Source of the DNA: Thermoleophilia bacterium
Lineage (GTDB): Bacteria; Actinomycetota; Thermoleophilia; RBG-16-64-13
NCBI GenBank assembly: GCA_027493445.1
Contig: JAOSKU010000001.1
Location: 732,501 to 796,500 of the forward strand
Length of the DNA stretch: 64,000 bases
Direction: 5' to 3'
Positions within the stretch are counted from its first letter, which is position 1. The number at the start of each line of letters is the position of its first letter. Positions 46,147 to 55,646 of this stretch are shown here, piece by piece. A program made the position numbers and the translations under genes. The notes under the pieces were generated by a model. That model was given only the letters and a program-made list of their open reading frames with translations, had not been told where the DNA came from and ran no database searches.

Positions 46147-47253
46147 TCACAGCTCATCGGTCAGCCCCTGGTCTTCGATCCGCCGGACGAGGGCTTTCAG
46201 GTCCTCGACCCGGGAGCGGTCAGCCACTAGGGTGCGGTGGCCCGCCCTGACGACCACCAGGTCCTTCACACCCAGCAGGGCCACCAGCTCGTCATCGTCC
46301 TCATTGAAGACCAGGTTGCCTGAGGAGTCCACCGCCGCCACCCGGCCCCGGACCCTGTTGCCTCCGCCGTCGTCGCCCAGAAACTCCTCCATCGCCAGCC
46401 ATCCCCCCAGGTCGCACCAGGAAAACGTGGCCTCGACGGTCCGGACCCGGGCGGCCTTCTCCATGATGGCGTAGTCCACAGACACAGCGGACAAGCCTTC
46501 GAAGGCGGCGCGCAGGGCCTGCCGGCCGATCGAGCCGACCTCCACAGTCGTGGCCTCCGCCAGCGCTTCGAGGTGGCCGGGCAGGTGTCGGTCGTACTCG
46601 CCCAGGATCGCCGACACGCGCCACACGAACATGCCGCTGTTCCACAGGTACTTCCCGGAGGCAACGTATGCGGCCGCCGTAGCCGCGTCGGGCTTCTCGC
46701 GGAAACCCTGCAGCTCGTAGTGGAGCAGGCCATCGTCGTCCAAAGCCAACACCCCCCGCTTGAGATACCCGAAACCGGTAGCCGGGTAGGTCGGCGGGAT
46801 GCCCACCGTGTACAGGACAGGATCGGATTCCACCACCCTGGCGGCCGAGTGCAAGACCCGGGCAAAGTCGTCACCGGGTTCGATGCGATGATCGGCGGTG
46901 AGCACGGCCATCACGCAGTCTCCGAAGCGCCGCCGACACAGTAGTGCCCCCAGGCAGACCGCCGCCGCCGTATCCCGGCGTAGGGGCTCCCCCACCACGT
47001 TATCGCCGGGAACCTCGGGCAGCTGGGCACGAACGGCCTCCACCAGCTCCTCGGAGGTCAGCACCAGGATCCGCTCCGGGGCTGCCAGCAGCCGGGCCCG
47101 GTCGAAGCTCTGCTGCAGAAGACTGCGCTTGCCTATCAGGCGCAGGAGCTGCTTGGGCCGGGAATGGGTGCTGGCCGGCCAGAAACGGGTGCCGGCACCA
47201 CCGGCCATGATGAGCACCACGAGCGCCGCGGCCGGCGCCTGCCCGCTCGTCAT
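46147..47253 (-). CDS. manC: Mannose-1-phosphate guanylyltransferase
   Basis: Forms GDP-mannose from mannose-1-phosphate and GTP. The 368-residue nucleotidyltransferase has the signature MAGGAGTRFWPASTHSRPKQLL near the N-terminus, and VLTADHRI. It lacks the C-terminal isomerase (cupin) domain of bifunctional ManC. ATG 47253 with GGAGG upstream is chosen. The frame is open for another 108 codons upstream, but that part is translation of the dispersed repeat. Confidence 0.92.
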   Translation of the reverse strand: MTSGQAPAAALVVLIMAGGAGTRFWPASTHSRPKQLLRLIGKRSLLQQSFDRARLLAAPERILVLTSEELVEAVRAQLPEVPGDNVVGEPLRRDTAAAVCLGALLCRRRFGDCVMAVLTADHRIEPGDDFARVLHSAARVVESDPVLYTVGIPPTYPATGFGYLKRGVLALDDDGLLHYELQGFREKPDAATAAAYVASGKYLWNSGMFVWRVSAILGEYDRHLPGHLEALAEATTVEVGSIGRQALRAAFEGLSAVSVDYAIMEKAARVRTVEATFSWCDLGGWLAMEEFLGDDGGGNRVRGRVAAVDSSGNLVFNEDDDELVALLGVKDLVVVRAGHRTLVADRSRVEDLKALVRRIEDQGLTDEL

Positions 47254-47276
47254 GAGATATCGCCCTCCTCGTATAT

Positions 47277-47438
47277 GAGCTCGTTTCAAAACGAAGCCTT
47301 GGCCGCCGCGGCCGCACTGGCCGGCCCGATGCGGCGTCCTCGGTCGCGCCCGTAGCGCTGCTACGAACGCTCCCTGCGTCCTTGCCTCCCGCTCGCCCAT
47401 CGCATCCTGGCGGCGAAGCGTCATTCTGAACCGAGCTC
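47277..47438 (+). repeat. Complete copy (R2) of the dispersed ~160 bp repeat
   Basis: It begins GAGCTCGTTTCAAAACGAAG and ends with TCATTCTGAACCGAGCTC. Read as complement, the right end begins GAGCTCGGTTCAGAATGACG, so the element has imperfect inverted ends of about 30 bp. The middle carries GTAGC-GCT-GCTAC and long CG-rich blocks. It lies just upstream of manC. An almost identical element in the opposite orientation is at 61860-62020. Confidence 0.8.
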
Positions 47439-47440
47439 GG

Positions 47441-47498
47441 GAGCTCGTTTCAAAACGAAGCCTTGGCCGCCGCGGCCGCACTGGCCGGCCCGATGCGG
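47441..47498 (+). repeat. Partial copy (R3), tandem to R2
   Basis: Two bases after R2 its first 58 bases are repeated without change, ending at CCCGATGCGG. The sequence then diverges. Identity this high implies a recent duplication or gene conversion. Confidence 0.8.
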
Positions 47499-47522
47499 TT
47501 TGCCGATCGCTCACTCTAGGAA

Positions 47523-48909
47523 GTGTCATGGTACACGCTACCACGTACAGAGGCGCACCCTCGGCATGACGAGTCATCGACTCCTCCCTCTTCCGCTCCG
47601 GTCCTGGCTCCGGCCCCCTCCCCCACTCACCGAGCCGGAGCCCCGCCGCCGTGTGCGCTGAAGCTGCCTTCGATCCCGGACCGGCGGCTGCCTGTCTCTG
47701 CCTGGGGTGGGATCGTGCTGTCCGCCTTGCTGATCGCCGTTCTTGCCGCAGGGTCCGCCTGCACCTCCCCGGGGTCGGTAAACCAGACGGCCTCGACTCT
47801 GATGACCACGTCGCCGTCGAGCTCCGTCCCGTCCGGTGCCGCTCCCACCTCCACCATCACGACCGCCCCGGCCCCAGTTCGAGCGGGGCTCCAGGTGGAG
47901 ACCATGATCGAGGGGCTCGAGGTACCCTGGGACATGCGCTTCCTCCCCGACGGCGACCTGCTCGTCACCGAGCGCCGCGGACGCATCCTGCGCGCCGACC
48001 CAGGCACGGGCCAGACCAGCACGATCGCCACCCTGCCGGTGGCCGCTCAGGGCGAGAGCGGCCTCCTGGGCCTGGCCCTGGACCCCAGCTACCCCGCCGA
48101 GCCGTTCATCTACATCACCTACACCCACCTGCGGAACGGCGGGCTGGTGAACCGCGTCAGCCGCCTGCGGTACGACCCCGCCGGGACCCAGGCGACAGGC
48201 GAGACGGTCCTGCTCGACGGCATACCCGGAGGAGCCATCCACGACGGCAGCCGCTTGACCTTCGGACCCGACGGCGCCCTTTACGTCACCACCGGCGACT
48301 CCGGTCGGGGAGAGCTGGCTCCCGACCTGGGCTCGCCGGCGGGCAAGGTTCTGCGCATGGACCGTGATGGCCGGCCCCTCCCCGACAACCCCTTCCCTGG
48401 CTCCCTGGTCTTCACCTATGGGCACCGCAACCCCCAGGGTCTCGACACCCACCCCCGACACGGGCGTCTTGTTCGTCACCGAGCACGGGCCGAACGAGAA
48501 CGACGAGCTCAACCGCCTGCAGGCGGGAGGCGAGTACGGTTGGCCCTCGGTCACCGGCCGCGCCGGTATTCCCGGCCTCGTGGATCCCATCGCCGCCTGG
48601 ACCCCCACCATCGCCCCGGCGGGGGCCACCTTCTACAACGCCGACCTCATCCCCGGCTGGCGCGGGTCCTTTCTGTTCGTCACCTTGAAGGAGCAGGATC
48701 TGCGCCGGCTCACACCCGCCGATGCAGAGTTCATGACCGTCCACTCCGAGGAGATCTTGTTCGACGGGGCCTACGGCCGGCTACGAGCCATCCGGGTGGG
48801 ACCCGATGGCTCGCTCTACATCTCCACGAGCAACCGCGACGGCCGGGGCAGCCTTCCCGGCTCGGACCGCATACTGCGCATCAGCCCACGGACCGCCGCC
48901 GGTGACTAA
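47523..48909 (+). CDS. Glucose/sorbosone dehydrogenase-type (PQQ aldose dehydrogenase-like) exported protein, one frame change
   Basis: Six-bladed propeller family of soluble PQQ sugar dehydrogenases (YliI/Asd type). After an N-terminal hydrophobic segment (IVLSALLIAVLAAGSAC, possibly a weak lipobox ending at that Cys) and a Ser/Thr linker come LEVPWDMRFLPDGDLLVTER, GESGLLGLALDP, YVTTGDSG and TYGHRNPQGL. After the break follow FVTEHGPNENDELNRL and the closing LYISTSNRDGRG. The break is at the C5 run 48452-48456; removing one C joins THPDTGVLFVTEHGP. The true start is uncertain: GTG 47523 has no clear ribosome site. PQQ genes are not in the window, so the cofactor is unproven. Confidence 0.82.
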
Positions 48910-51720
48910 TCCACTTCTGCCCCTCTACCGCCCAGAAGACCACGGTGCTCAGGGCCAGCGCCACCAAGAGATCAACCGCCGAGAGTGGATGCGTGTGGAA
49001 CACGCCCTGGAGGAAGGGCAGGTAGACGACCCCCAACTGCAGCCCGAAGGTCAGCAGGACCGAGCCGACAAGAGCCTTGTTGCTCAGAAAGCCCACCCGG
49101 AACAGGGCATCCCGCTCCGAGCGCACAGCCAGCGCCAGGCCCATCTGCGACAGAGTCAGCGTAGTGAACACCTGGGTCTGCCAGGTCTCGTGACCCGCGA
49201 CCCGGTAGGCGTATCCTACACCAAGAGAAACCAGGCCCATCAGCAGGCCGACCCAGAGCACGTGCACGCCCAGGCCTCGGCCGAAGATGCTCTCGCTGGG
49301 TGGATGAGGGGGCCGGCGCATGATGTCCCGCTCAGGAGGCTCCAGGCTCAGCGCCAGGGCCGGCAGGCCATCGGTAACCAGGTTGATCCATAAGATCTGC
49401 AAGGGCAGCAGGGGCAGCGGAAGACCCACGAATGGGGCGATGAGCATCACCGAGAGCTCCCCGGAGTTGCTCGAGAGGATGTATCTAATGAACTTGCGGA
49501 TGTTGTCGTAGATGACCCGCCCTTCCTCGACGGCGGCCACGATAGTGGCGAAGTCGTCGTCGAGCAGGACCATGTCGGCCGCCTCCTTCGAGACGTCGGT
49601 GCCGGTCACTCCCATGGCTACGCCGATGTCCGCCTGCTTGAGGGCAGGGGCATCATTCACGCCGTCGCCCGTCATGGCCACGATGTGACCCCGTTCCTGC
49701 AGGGCCCGCACGATGGCCAACTTGTGTTCTGGGGAGACGCGAGCGAAGACGGAGACCTCCTCCACCCGCCGGCCGAGCTCCTCGGGGCTGAGAGTGGCCA
49801 GATCCCGCCCGGTCAGGATGCCCCCTCGGTGGAGATGCCCAGCTGCTCGGCGATGAAGGCCGCCGTCAGAGGGTGGTCCCCCGTGATCATGAGGGGCCGG
49901 ACCCCCGCGGCGCGGCAGGTGGCTACTGCGGTGCGCGCCTCGGGCCGCGCTGGGTCGACCAGACCCATGAGCCCTACGAAGACCAGCCCATCCTCCAGCG
50001 TGCCGGCGGCCCCCTCGTCGATCATGGACTCCTGCCAGGCCTCAGCCACCGTCCGGTTGACCAGCCGGTAACCCAAGGCCAAGACACGCATGCCGTGGGC
50101 AGCCAAACGGTCGTTGGCCCGGAGAATGCGTTCCCGCCCCTCATCGTCCAGCTCCTCGCGATCGGCACCAGTCAAGATGTGGGTGGACACCTCGAGCAGC
50201 GTGTCGACCGCTCCCTTCGTGAAGGAGAGGCCGCCCGCAGCGGCGGCGCCCCGGACGGCCTCGAGGGCTCGACCCAAGGACTCGGGCAGGCCCGCCGTGG
50301 AGGAAGGAAGGTGGTGGAGGGTGGTCATCCGCTTCCGAGAAGAGTCGAAGGGCACTTCGCCCATCCGAGGCAGATATCCATCGAGCTCCCGCTTCCACAG
50401 GCCCGCCCGAGCGGCCACCGAGACCAGGGCTCCCTCGGTGGGATCCCCCCGTGTGCGGAAGAAGCCTTCCTCGTCCGGCGCTTCGGCGGCGAGGGCGGCG
50501 TCGTTGCAGAGTGCGGCTCCAGCCAGAAGGATCGTCAGGGATATCGACTGATCGCCACCGCCCTCCGGCAGGTCCGTGTACTCCTTGCCCGGTTGGTCGA
50601 GAGAGACGCGCCGGCCGGCCACGTCGAGCACGGCCACGGACATGCGGTTGGCGGTGAGCGTGCCGGTCTTGTCGGAGCAGATCACCGTCACCGAGCCCAG
50701 CGTCTCCACGGCCGGAAGCTTACGGATGAGAGCATGGCGGCGAAGCATGCGCTGAGCCCCCAGGGCGAGAGCGATGGTCACCACGGCGGGTAGGCCCTCG
50801 GGCACAGCGGCCACGGCCATGCTCACCGCTGTCATGAACATGAGCTCCAGGCCCTCTCCGCGCACCACCCCCGCCGTGAAGATGACCGCCACCAGGAGCA
50901 GTGCCGCCAGCGCCAGACCCTTGCCCAGCTGGTCCAGACGCCTCTGCAGCGGAGTAGGTTCGCCACCGACGGTTTGAATCATGGCGGCGACGGCACCCAA
51001 CTCGGTGTCCATGCCCGTGGCGGTCACACCGACCTCGCCCCGGCCGTATGTGACCACGGTGCCCATGTGGACCATGCTGCGCCTATCGCTGACCGGCACC
51101 GCCTCCCCCTCCACAGGCTCGGTGTACTTCGTCACCGCCTCGGACTCACCCGTCAGGGCCGCCTCCTGCACGCGGAGGTTGTGGGCAGCGAAAACCCGGC
51201 CGTCCGCCGGCACCATGTTTCCAGCCTCGAGTACCACCATGTCGCCGGGAACGAGGGAGCGGGCGCTCAGCTCGAGGACTCGCCCATCCCGCCGGACGCG
51301 CACCGCCGGAACGGCCATCCGCTTGAGCGCGGCCATGGCCTTCTCAGCCCGGTACTCCTGCCGAAATCCCAGGAGGACGTTCAGGATGACGATGGCCATG
51401 ATGGCCAGTGCGTCCCTGAGGTCCCCCAGCATTGCGGACACCAAGGCGGCCGCGAGCAGTACCGCCACCATGACCGAGGAGAGTTGCTCCCAGACGATTC
51501 GGCCCGGGCCCTTGCCTCCCCGATCGACCAGCTCGTTGGGCCCCTGCTCAGCGAGGCGCCGCTCGGCTTCCTCCTCGGAGAGTCCCAGCACCGGGTCCAC
51601 TCCCAGCCGCTCGGCGACCTCGCGGACCTGGCGCTCGTGCCAGGGTTCGCTCCCCGCGCTCCTCCAACGCGGCCCTGCGCTCAAGGCCTCGTCTTGAAAC
51701 GAGCTCTCATCAGCATCCAT
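48881..51720 (-). CDS. Calcium-type P-type ATPase (PMR1/SERCA-like), one frame change
   Basis: About 946 residues when joined. Motifs: TGES in [12 protein letters not shown], the transport site PEGLP, the phosphorylation site [14 protein letters not shown], the hinge [17 protein letters not shown], and M6 NLVTDGLPA. These place it in the P2A group exporting Ca2+ (or Mn2+). The break lies at the C5 run 49821-49825 (plus strand), where one base is missing; restoring it gives [26 protein letters not shown] 51720 lies within the 3' end of the MFS gene, a 40-bp overlap. The first residues after MDADE ([12 protein letters not shown]) are encoded by a partial copy of the dispersed repeat. Confidence 0.88.
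51662..51706 (-). repeat. Partial copy (R4) of the dispersed repeat inside coding sequence
   Basis: The minus strand reads GAGCTCGTTTCAAGACGAGG and on through GCCTTG...CCGCG, matching the first ~40 bases of R2 with a few changes. It overlaps the last codons of the MFS gene (RARFKTRP) and the first codons of the P-ATPase (SSFQDEAL) in two frames. Confidence 0.65.
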
Positions 51721-52891
51721 ACCGCCAGCAAACCTAGGGCAGCGAAGCCCGCCAGCAGGGCGAAGCCGGCCCCGTAACCCCAGCCCCGGTCGAGTATGAG
51801 CCCGAAGAGCCAGGGAGCCAGCATAGCTCCCACGAAGCCGACCGCGTTCAGGTACCCCGTGGCCAAGCCCACCACTCCCGATTCCACCAACGTGGGGATG
51901 AGGGCGAAGCTCGGAGGGAAGAGCAGCATGGTCGCTACGCCCACACCCATGACTGCGGCCACACCACCCCACATCGAGGGAAGCAGCGGCACCAGCGCCA
52001 GGAGGGCGACCAGGGCGGCCAGGCTGAGGCCCATCAGGGTCGTGGGGCGCATCCGCTCGCTGGCGGCAGCAGCTACGGGCGCGGTGAGCAGCTGAGAGGC
52101 GGCGTAGACGGCCGTCAGGGAAGCGGCCAGGTTGGGAGTGGCCCTCGAGCCTCGTTCAGGAAGGAGGGCATCCAGGTGACGACCCCCACGGACACCCCGA
52201 TGCCGGCGACGTTCACCAGGCAGAGCAGACCCGCCTTGGGGTCGAGCATCAAACCCACCAGGCCCGGCCACAGCGGGGGGAAAGCTCTGCGGGTCCTCTT
52301 GTCGCCGAGCTCCCGCCGGATCTCCGGCACAATGAAGGTCAGGACCGTCAGAGCCAAGCCGATGGCCGCCCCGGCCAGGAACACAGGCCGATGGTCGGCC
52401 CCGTCGAAGCGGGAAAGACCCACCATGGCCACCAGCGTGCCCAGCCCGGAGCCCATACCGAAGATGGCCCAACCGCGCCCGAGCCGTCGCCGCGGAAGCA
52501 GCCGCACGAGGAGCACGCCGGCGGTGGGCAGCATGACGCCTCCTCCCGCACCCTGGAGCACCCGAGCCACGGCAAAGCCGGTGAATCCGGAGCTCCAGGC
52601 GAAGAGGAGGGCGCCGGCGAGCATGGCCACGTAGCCTAGGGCCAAAGAGGAACGCGGGGCCCGGGCCGCCGCCAGACCGGCCGGTATCTGCACGATTGCG
52701 TACGCGAACAGGAAGGCCGACATGAGAAGGCCCACGCGCGAGGCGCTGAGACCATGGCCCGCTCGGAGTACGGGGGCCACCACCGGCAAGGACGCCTGCA
52801 GCACGTAGGCGAGGGCGAAGCCGGCCATGAGCGCTCCGCTCAAAGCGTCGGCTCGCCTCGGCGGTAGGAGCTCTTCGTCGGGCCCGGCCAT
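51681..52891 (-). CDS. Major facilitator superfamily transporter, one frame change
   Basis: About 403 residues with 12 predicted membrane segments. The first half includes [33 protein letters not shown] and [20 protein letters not shown], a nitrate/oxalate-transporter-like pattern. The second half resumes after a frame change. The break is at CCC 52142-52144 on the plus strand, where adding one base gives [23 protein letters not shown]. The C-terminus ends RARFKTRP, within repeat R4. The substrate is unknown. The gene is followed by the P-ATPase with overlap and is divergent from typA. Confidence 0.82.
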
Positions 52892-53002
52892 ACGGCTCCC
52901 ATGCTAGCACCCCCGCCAACTCTCAGGCCCTCATCCGGTGTACACTATGCCACCCACCCGGCCGGGCGGGATAGAAACCATCCGAGAGGTCCGCGTAGAT
53001 CC

Positions 53003-54885
53003 ATGACGCCCGTCGACAGAATCCGCAACCTGGCGATCATCGCCCACATCGACCATGGCAAGACCACGCTCATCGATTCTATCTTCCGGGCGGTGCGCGT
53101 GTTTCGGGAGAACGCCCGCGTCGAAGAACGGGTCATGGACTCCAACGACCTCGAGCGCGAACGGGGATCACCATCCGGGCCAAGCACTGTACGGTGGAAT
53201 GGAACGGCTACCTCATCAACATCATCGACACCCCCGGTCACGCCGACTTCTCCGGCGAGGTGGAGCGGGTCCTCTCCATGGTCGACTCGGTGCTCCTGCT
53301 GGTGGACGCCAACGAGGGCCCCATGCCCCAAACGCGCTACGTGCTGCTGCGTGCCCTGCGCCTGGGCCTGCGCCCGATCGTGATCCTGAACAAGGCCGAC
53401 CGCCCCTCGGCCGACCCCCAGAGGGCCCTCGACGCCACCTTCGACCTCTTCATCGAGCTGGGAGCCGACGATCGGCAGGCCGACTTCCCCGTCTTGTACG
53501 GCTCGGGGCTGGAAGGCTGGCTGGTCCGGGATCTCGAGGCGGACGAACCGCGGGGCATGGATGCGCTCTTCGAAGCCGTGGTCGAGGAGGTTCCGCCCCC
53601 CCGGGTCGTGTTCGACGCCCCCTTCCGCATGCAGGTCTCGACCCTTGCTTGGAGCGACTACATCGGCCGCATCGGGTGCGGGCGCGTGCTCCAGGGGATC
53701 CACCGTAGAGGTGAGCCCCTGGAGCGCACGGTGACCCGCAGGCTCGGCCGCCCCGGAGACCCCGACGCTGGCTGGGAGGTCGTCTCCCACCAGATCGGTC
53801 GTTCGACTCATCTCTGGGTGACCCGGGGCCTCGACCGCCTCGAGGTCGACGAGATCTCGGCCGGCGACATCGTTTGGCTATCGGGCCCCGAGGACATCAC
53901 CATCGGCGACACCCTCTCGGCCCCCGAGCTGGCCGATCCCGCGCTTCCCCCCTTGGAGATCGAGGAGCCGACCGTTTCCATGTTCTTCCTGGTCAACACC
54001 GGCCCTTTCGCCGGGAACGAAGGCCGCGCGGTCACCCTCCGGCAGATCAAGGAGCGTCTCGAGCGGGAGTGCCGCGTGAACGTGGCCCTGCGGGTGGAAG
54101 ACCTGGGCCGGCCCGATGGGGTCAAGGTCTCGGGTCGCGGGGAGCTGCACCTGGCCATCCTCATCGAGGAGATGCGCCGCGAGGGCATGGAGCTCTGCGT
54201 GTCACGACCGGAAGTCATCACCCACCGCGACGAGAAGGGCGCGCTTCTGGAGCCCGTGGAGGAGCTTATCGTCGACGTGCCCGAGGAGTTTCAGGGAGTC
54301 GTCATCGAGAAGCTGGCCCGGCGCAAGGGCGAGCTCACCGGCATGCACAACCACGGCACGGGCATGATGCGCCTGGAGTTCGTCATCCCTACCCGGGGAC
54401 TCATCGGTTACCGTACCGACTTCCTCACCGACACCCGAGGGCTGGGAATCATGTCGCCTCGCTTCGCGGGCTACGGCCCTTGGGCGGGAGAGGTTGCGGG
54501 CCGCGATCGGGGCTCGCTCGTCAGCCTGGACACCGGCGTGGCCACCGGGTACACGCTGGAGAATCTGCAGGCCCGGGGCACGCTCTTCATCTCCCCCATG
54601 GACCGGGTCTATGCCGGCATGATCGTGGGGGAGCACTCCCGTCCCGACGACCTGGTCTGCAATCCGACCAAGAGCAAGAAGCTGGGCAACTACCGGTCCG
54701 AGACGAAAGACATCGACGTAGGCCTCAAGGTGCCCCGCCTCATGGGCCTCGACCAGGCCCTGGAATGGATCGCCGAGGATGAGCTGGTCGAGGTCACGCC
54801 CCAGTCGGTGCGCGTGCGCAAGTCCATCCTCCAGGTCGAGGAGCGCAAGCGGGCCGACAAGCGGGCGGCGGCAGTCTCCGGATAG
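53003..54885 (+). CDS. typA: Ribosome-associated GTPase TypA/BipA, one frame change
   Basis: A translational GTPase of the EF-G family, ~627 residues. G1 is [10 protein letters not shown], the switch I end is [14 protein letters not shown]3 is [16 protein letters not shown], and G4 is [11 protein letters not shown]. Domains II, III, V and the BipA-specific C-terminal domain follow ([26 protein letters not shown]). The break is at 53163-53166, a G4 where five are needed to read ERGITIRAK. TypA acts in ribosome assembly and stress growth. Both segments are otherwise full length, so a sequence error is likely. Confidence 0.92.
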
Positions 54886-54944
54886 CGGTCCGGGTCCGGC
54901 CTCGAAGTCCTGGCACGGGCAGAGGTCGGTGTTCTGCAGAAGCT

Positions 54945-54979
54945 GGGGTCCGGCCGGCGCCAAGCGCCGGCCGGACCCC
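54945..54979. terminator. 16-bp perfect inverted repeat between convergent typA and the VOC gene
   Basis: GGGGTCCGGCCGGCGC and its complement flank a three-base CAA loop, 60 bp after the typA stop and 42 bp after the VOC stop. There is no U-tract on either strand. It is probably a shared end signal for the two convergent transcripts. Confidence 0.55.
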
Positions 54980-55020
54980 CGATCCGCAGCAGTTGGCGAC
55001 CCCACGCGCGCCCTGAGGCG

Positions 55021-55416
55021 CTACGAAGCGTGGTACTCGTTCAAGGCCAGGATGTTACCTTCGCTGTCCTTGAACCAGGCCGTCCTGACGGGTCCTTCCG
55101 CCGCGATGCCCTCCTCGGTCTTGAGGTGCATCTCGGGGATGTCGTACTCCTCGAAGTCCACGCCCTTCTTCCGGAGCTCGTCCATCTCCTTCACCAGGTC
55201 CTGCACCCAGAATCCGGCCTCGGTGTGGTCGGATTGGATGGTGTCTCGGTGGTAGAGCAACACCCGGGTGCCGTCACCCGCCTCGAACACGACCTCTTCC
55301 TTGAGATCGCGGCTCTCGGGGGCGGTGCGTAGCCCGAGGGATTCTCCGTAGAACTTCTTGGCCCGCTCCAGGTCGAGGGCGGGCAGGATGGCCGATATCG
55401 GAGCCGTACTCAACAT
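55021..55416 (-). CDS. VOC (glyoxalase/bleomycin-resistance fold) protein
   Basis: A 131-residue protein from ATG 55416 (MLSTAPISAILPALDLERAKKFYGESLGL) with the paired beta-alpha-beta3 layout. Metal-ligand candidates occur in the second half (TAWFKDSEGNILALNE). The 64 codons upstream in frame are intergenic shadow. The VOC family covers glyoxalases, dioxygenases and drug-binding proteins, so the activity cannot be told. It lies 230 bp downstream of tex on the same strand; that gap holds nothing I can support. Confidence 0.8.
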   Translation of the reverse strand: MLSTAPISAILPALDLERAKKFYGESLGLRTAPESRDLKEEVVFEAGDGTRVLLYHRDTIQSDHTEAGFWVQDLVKEMDELRKKGVDFEEYDIPEMHLKTEEGIAAEGPVRTAWFKDSEGNILALNEYHAS

Positions 55417-55646
55417 GTTTATTCGCTCCAGGTCTTGAGTGTCTCTGGATTCCGCGACCCATCCCTGGATCACCGGCGCCGCTCCAGCAACTCCGGCAAG
55501 CGCGCGGTCCGGGTTCGCGAGCGTGTGGCAGGAGGGCAGTCCTGAAGGGATGCTCCCGTTTCTCCGGACTTTCCCACGGGAAGTATGCCCCTGCCGCCGG
55601 GGCCGCAAACGTCCCCAGGGCGGGGCACAAAGACCCCTGAGTGGAC

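Noticed and set aside
46147-47577. manC extended by 108 codons upstream
   Set aside because: The extension is the translation of the dispersed repeat, and ATG 47253 with a ribosome site matches the family start.
54945-54979. Hairpin after typA as a further copy of the dispersed repeat
   Set aside because: It shares only GC-rich character. None of the repeat's end blocks (GAGCTCGTTTC, GATGCGG) is present.
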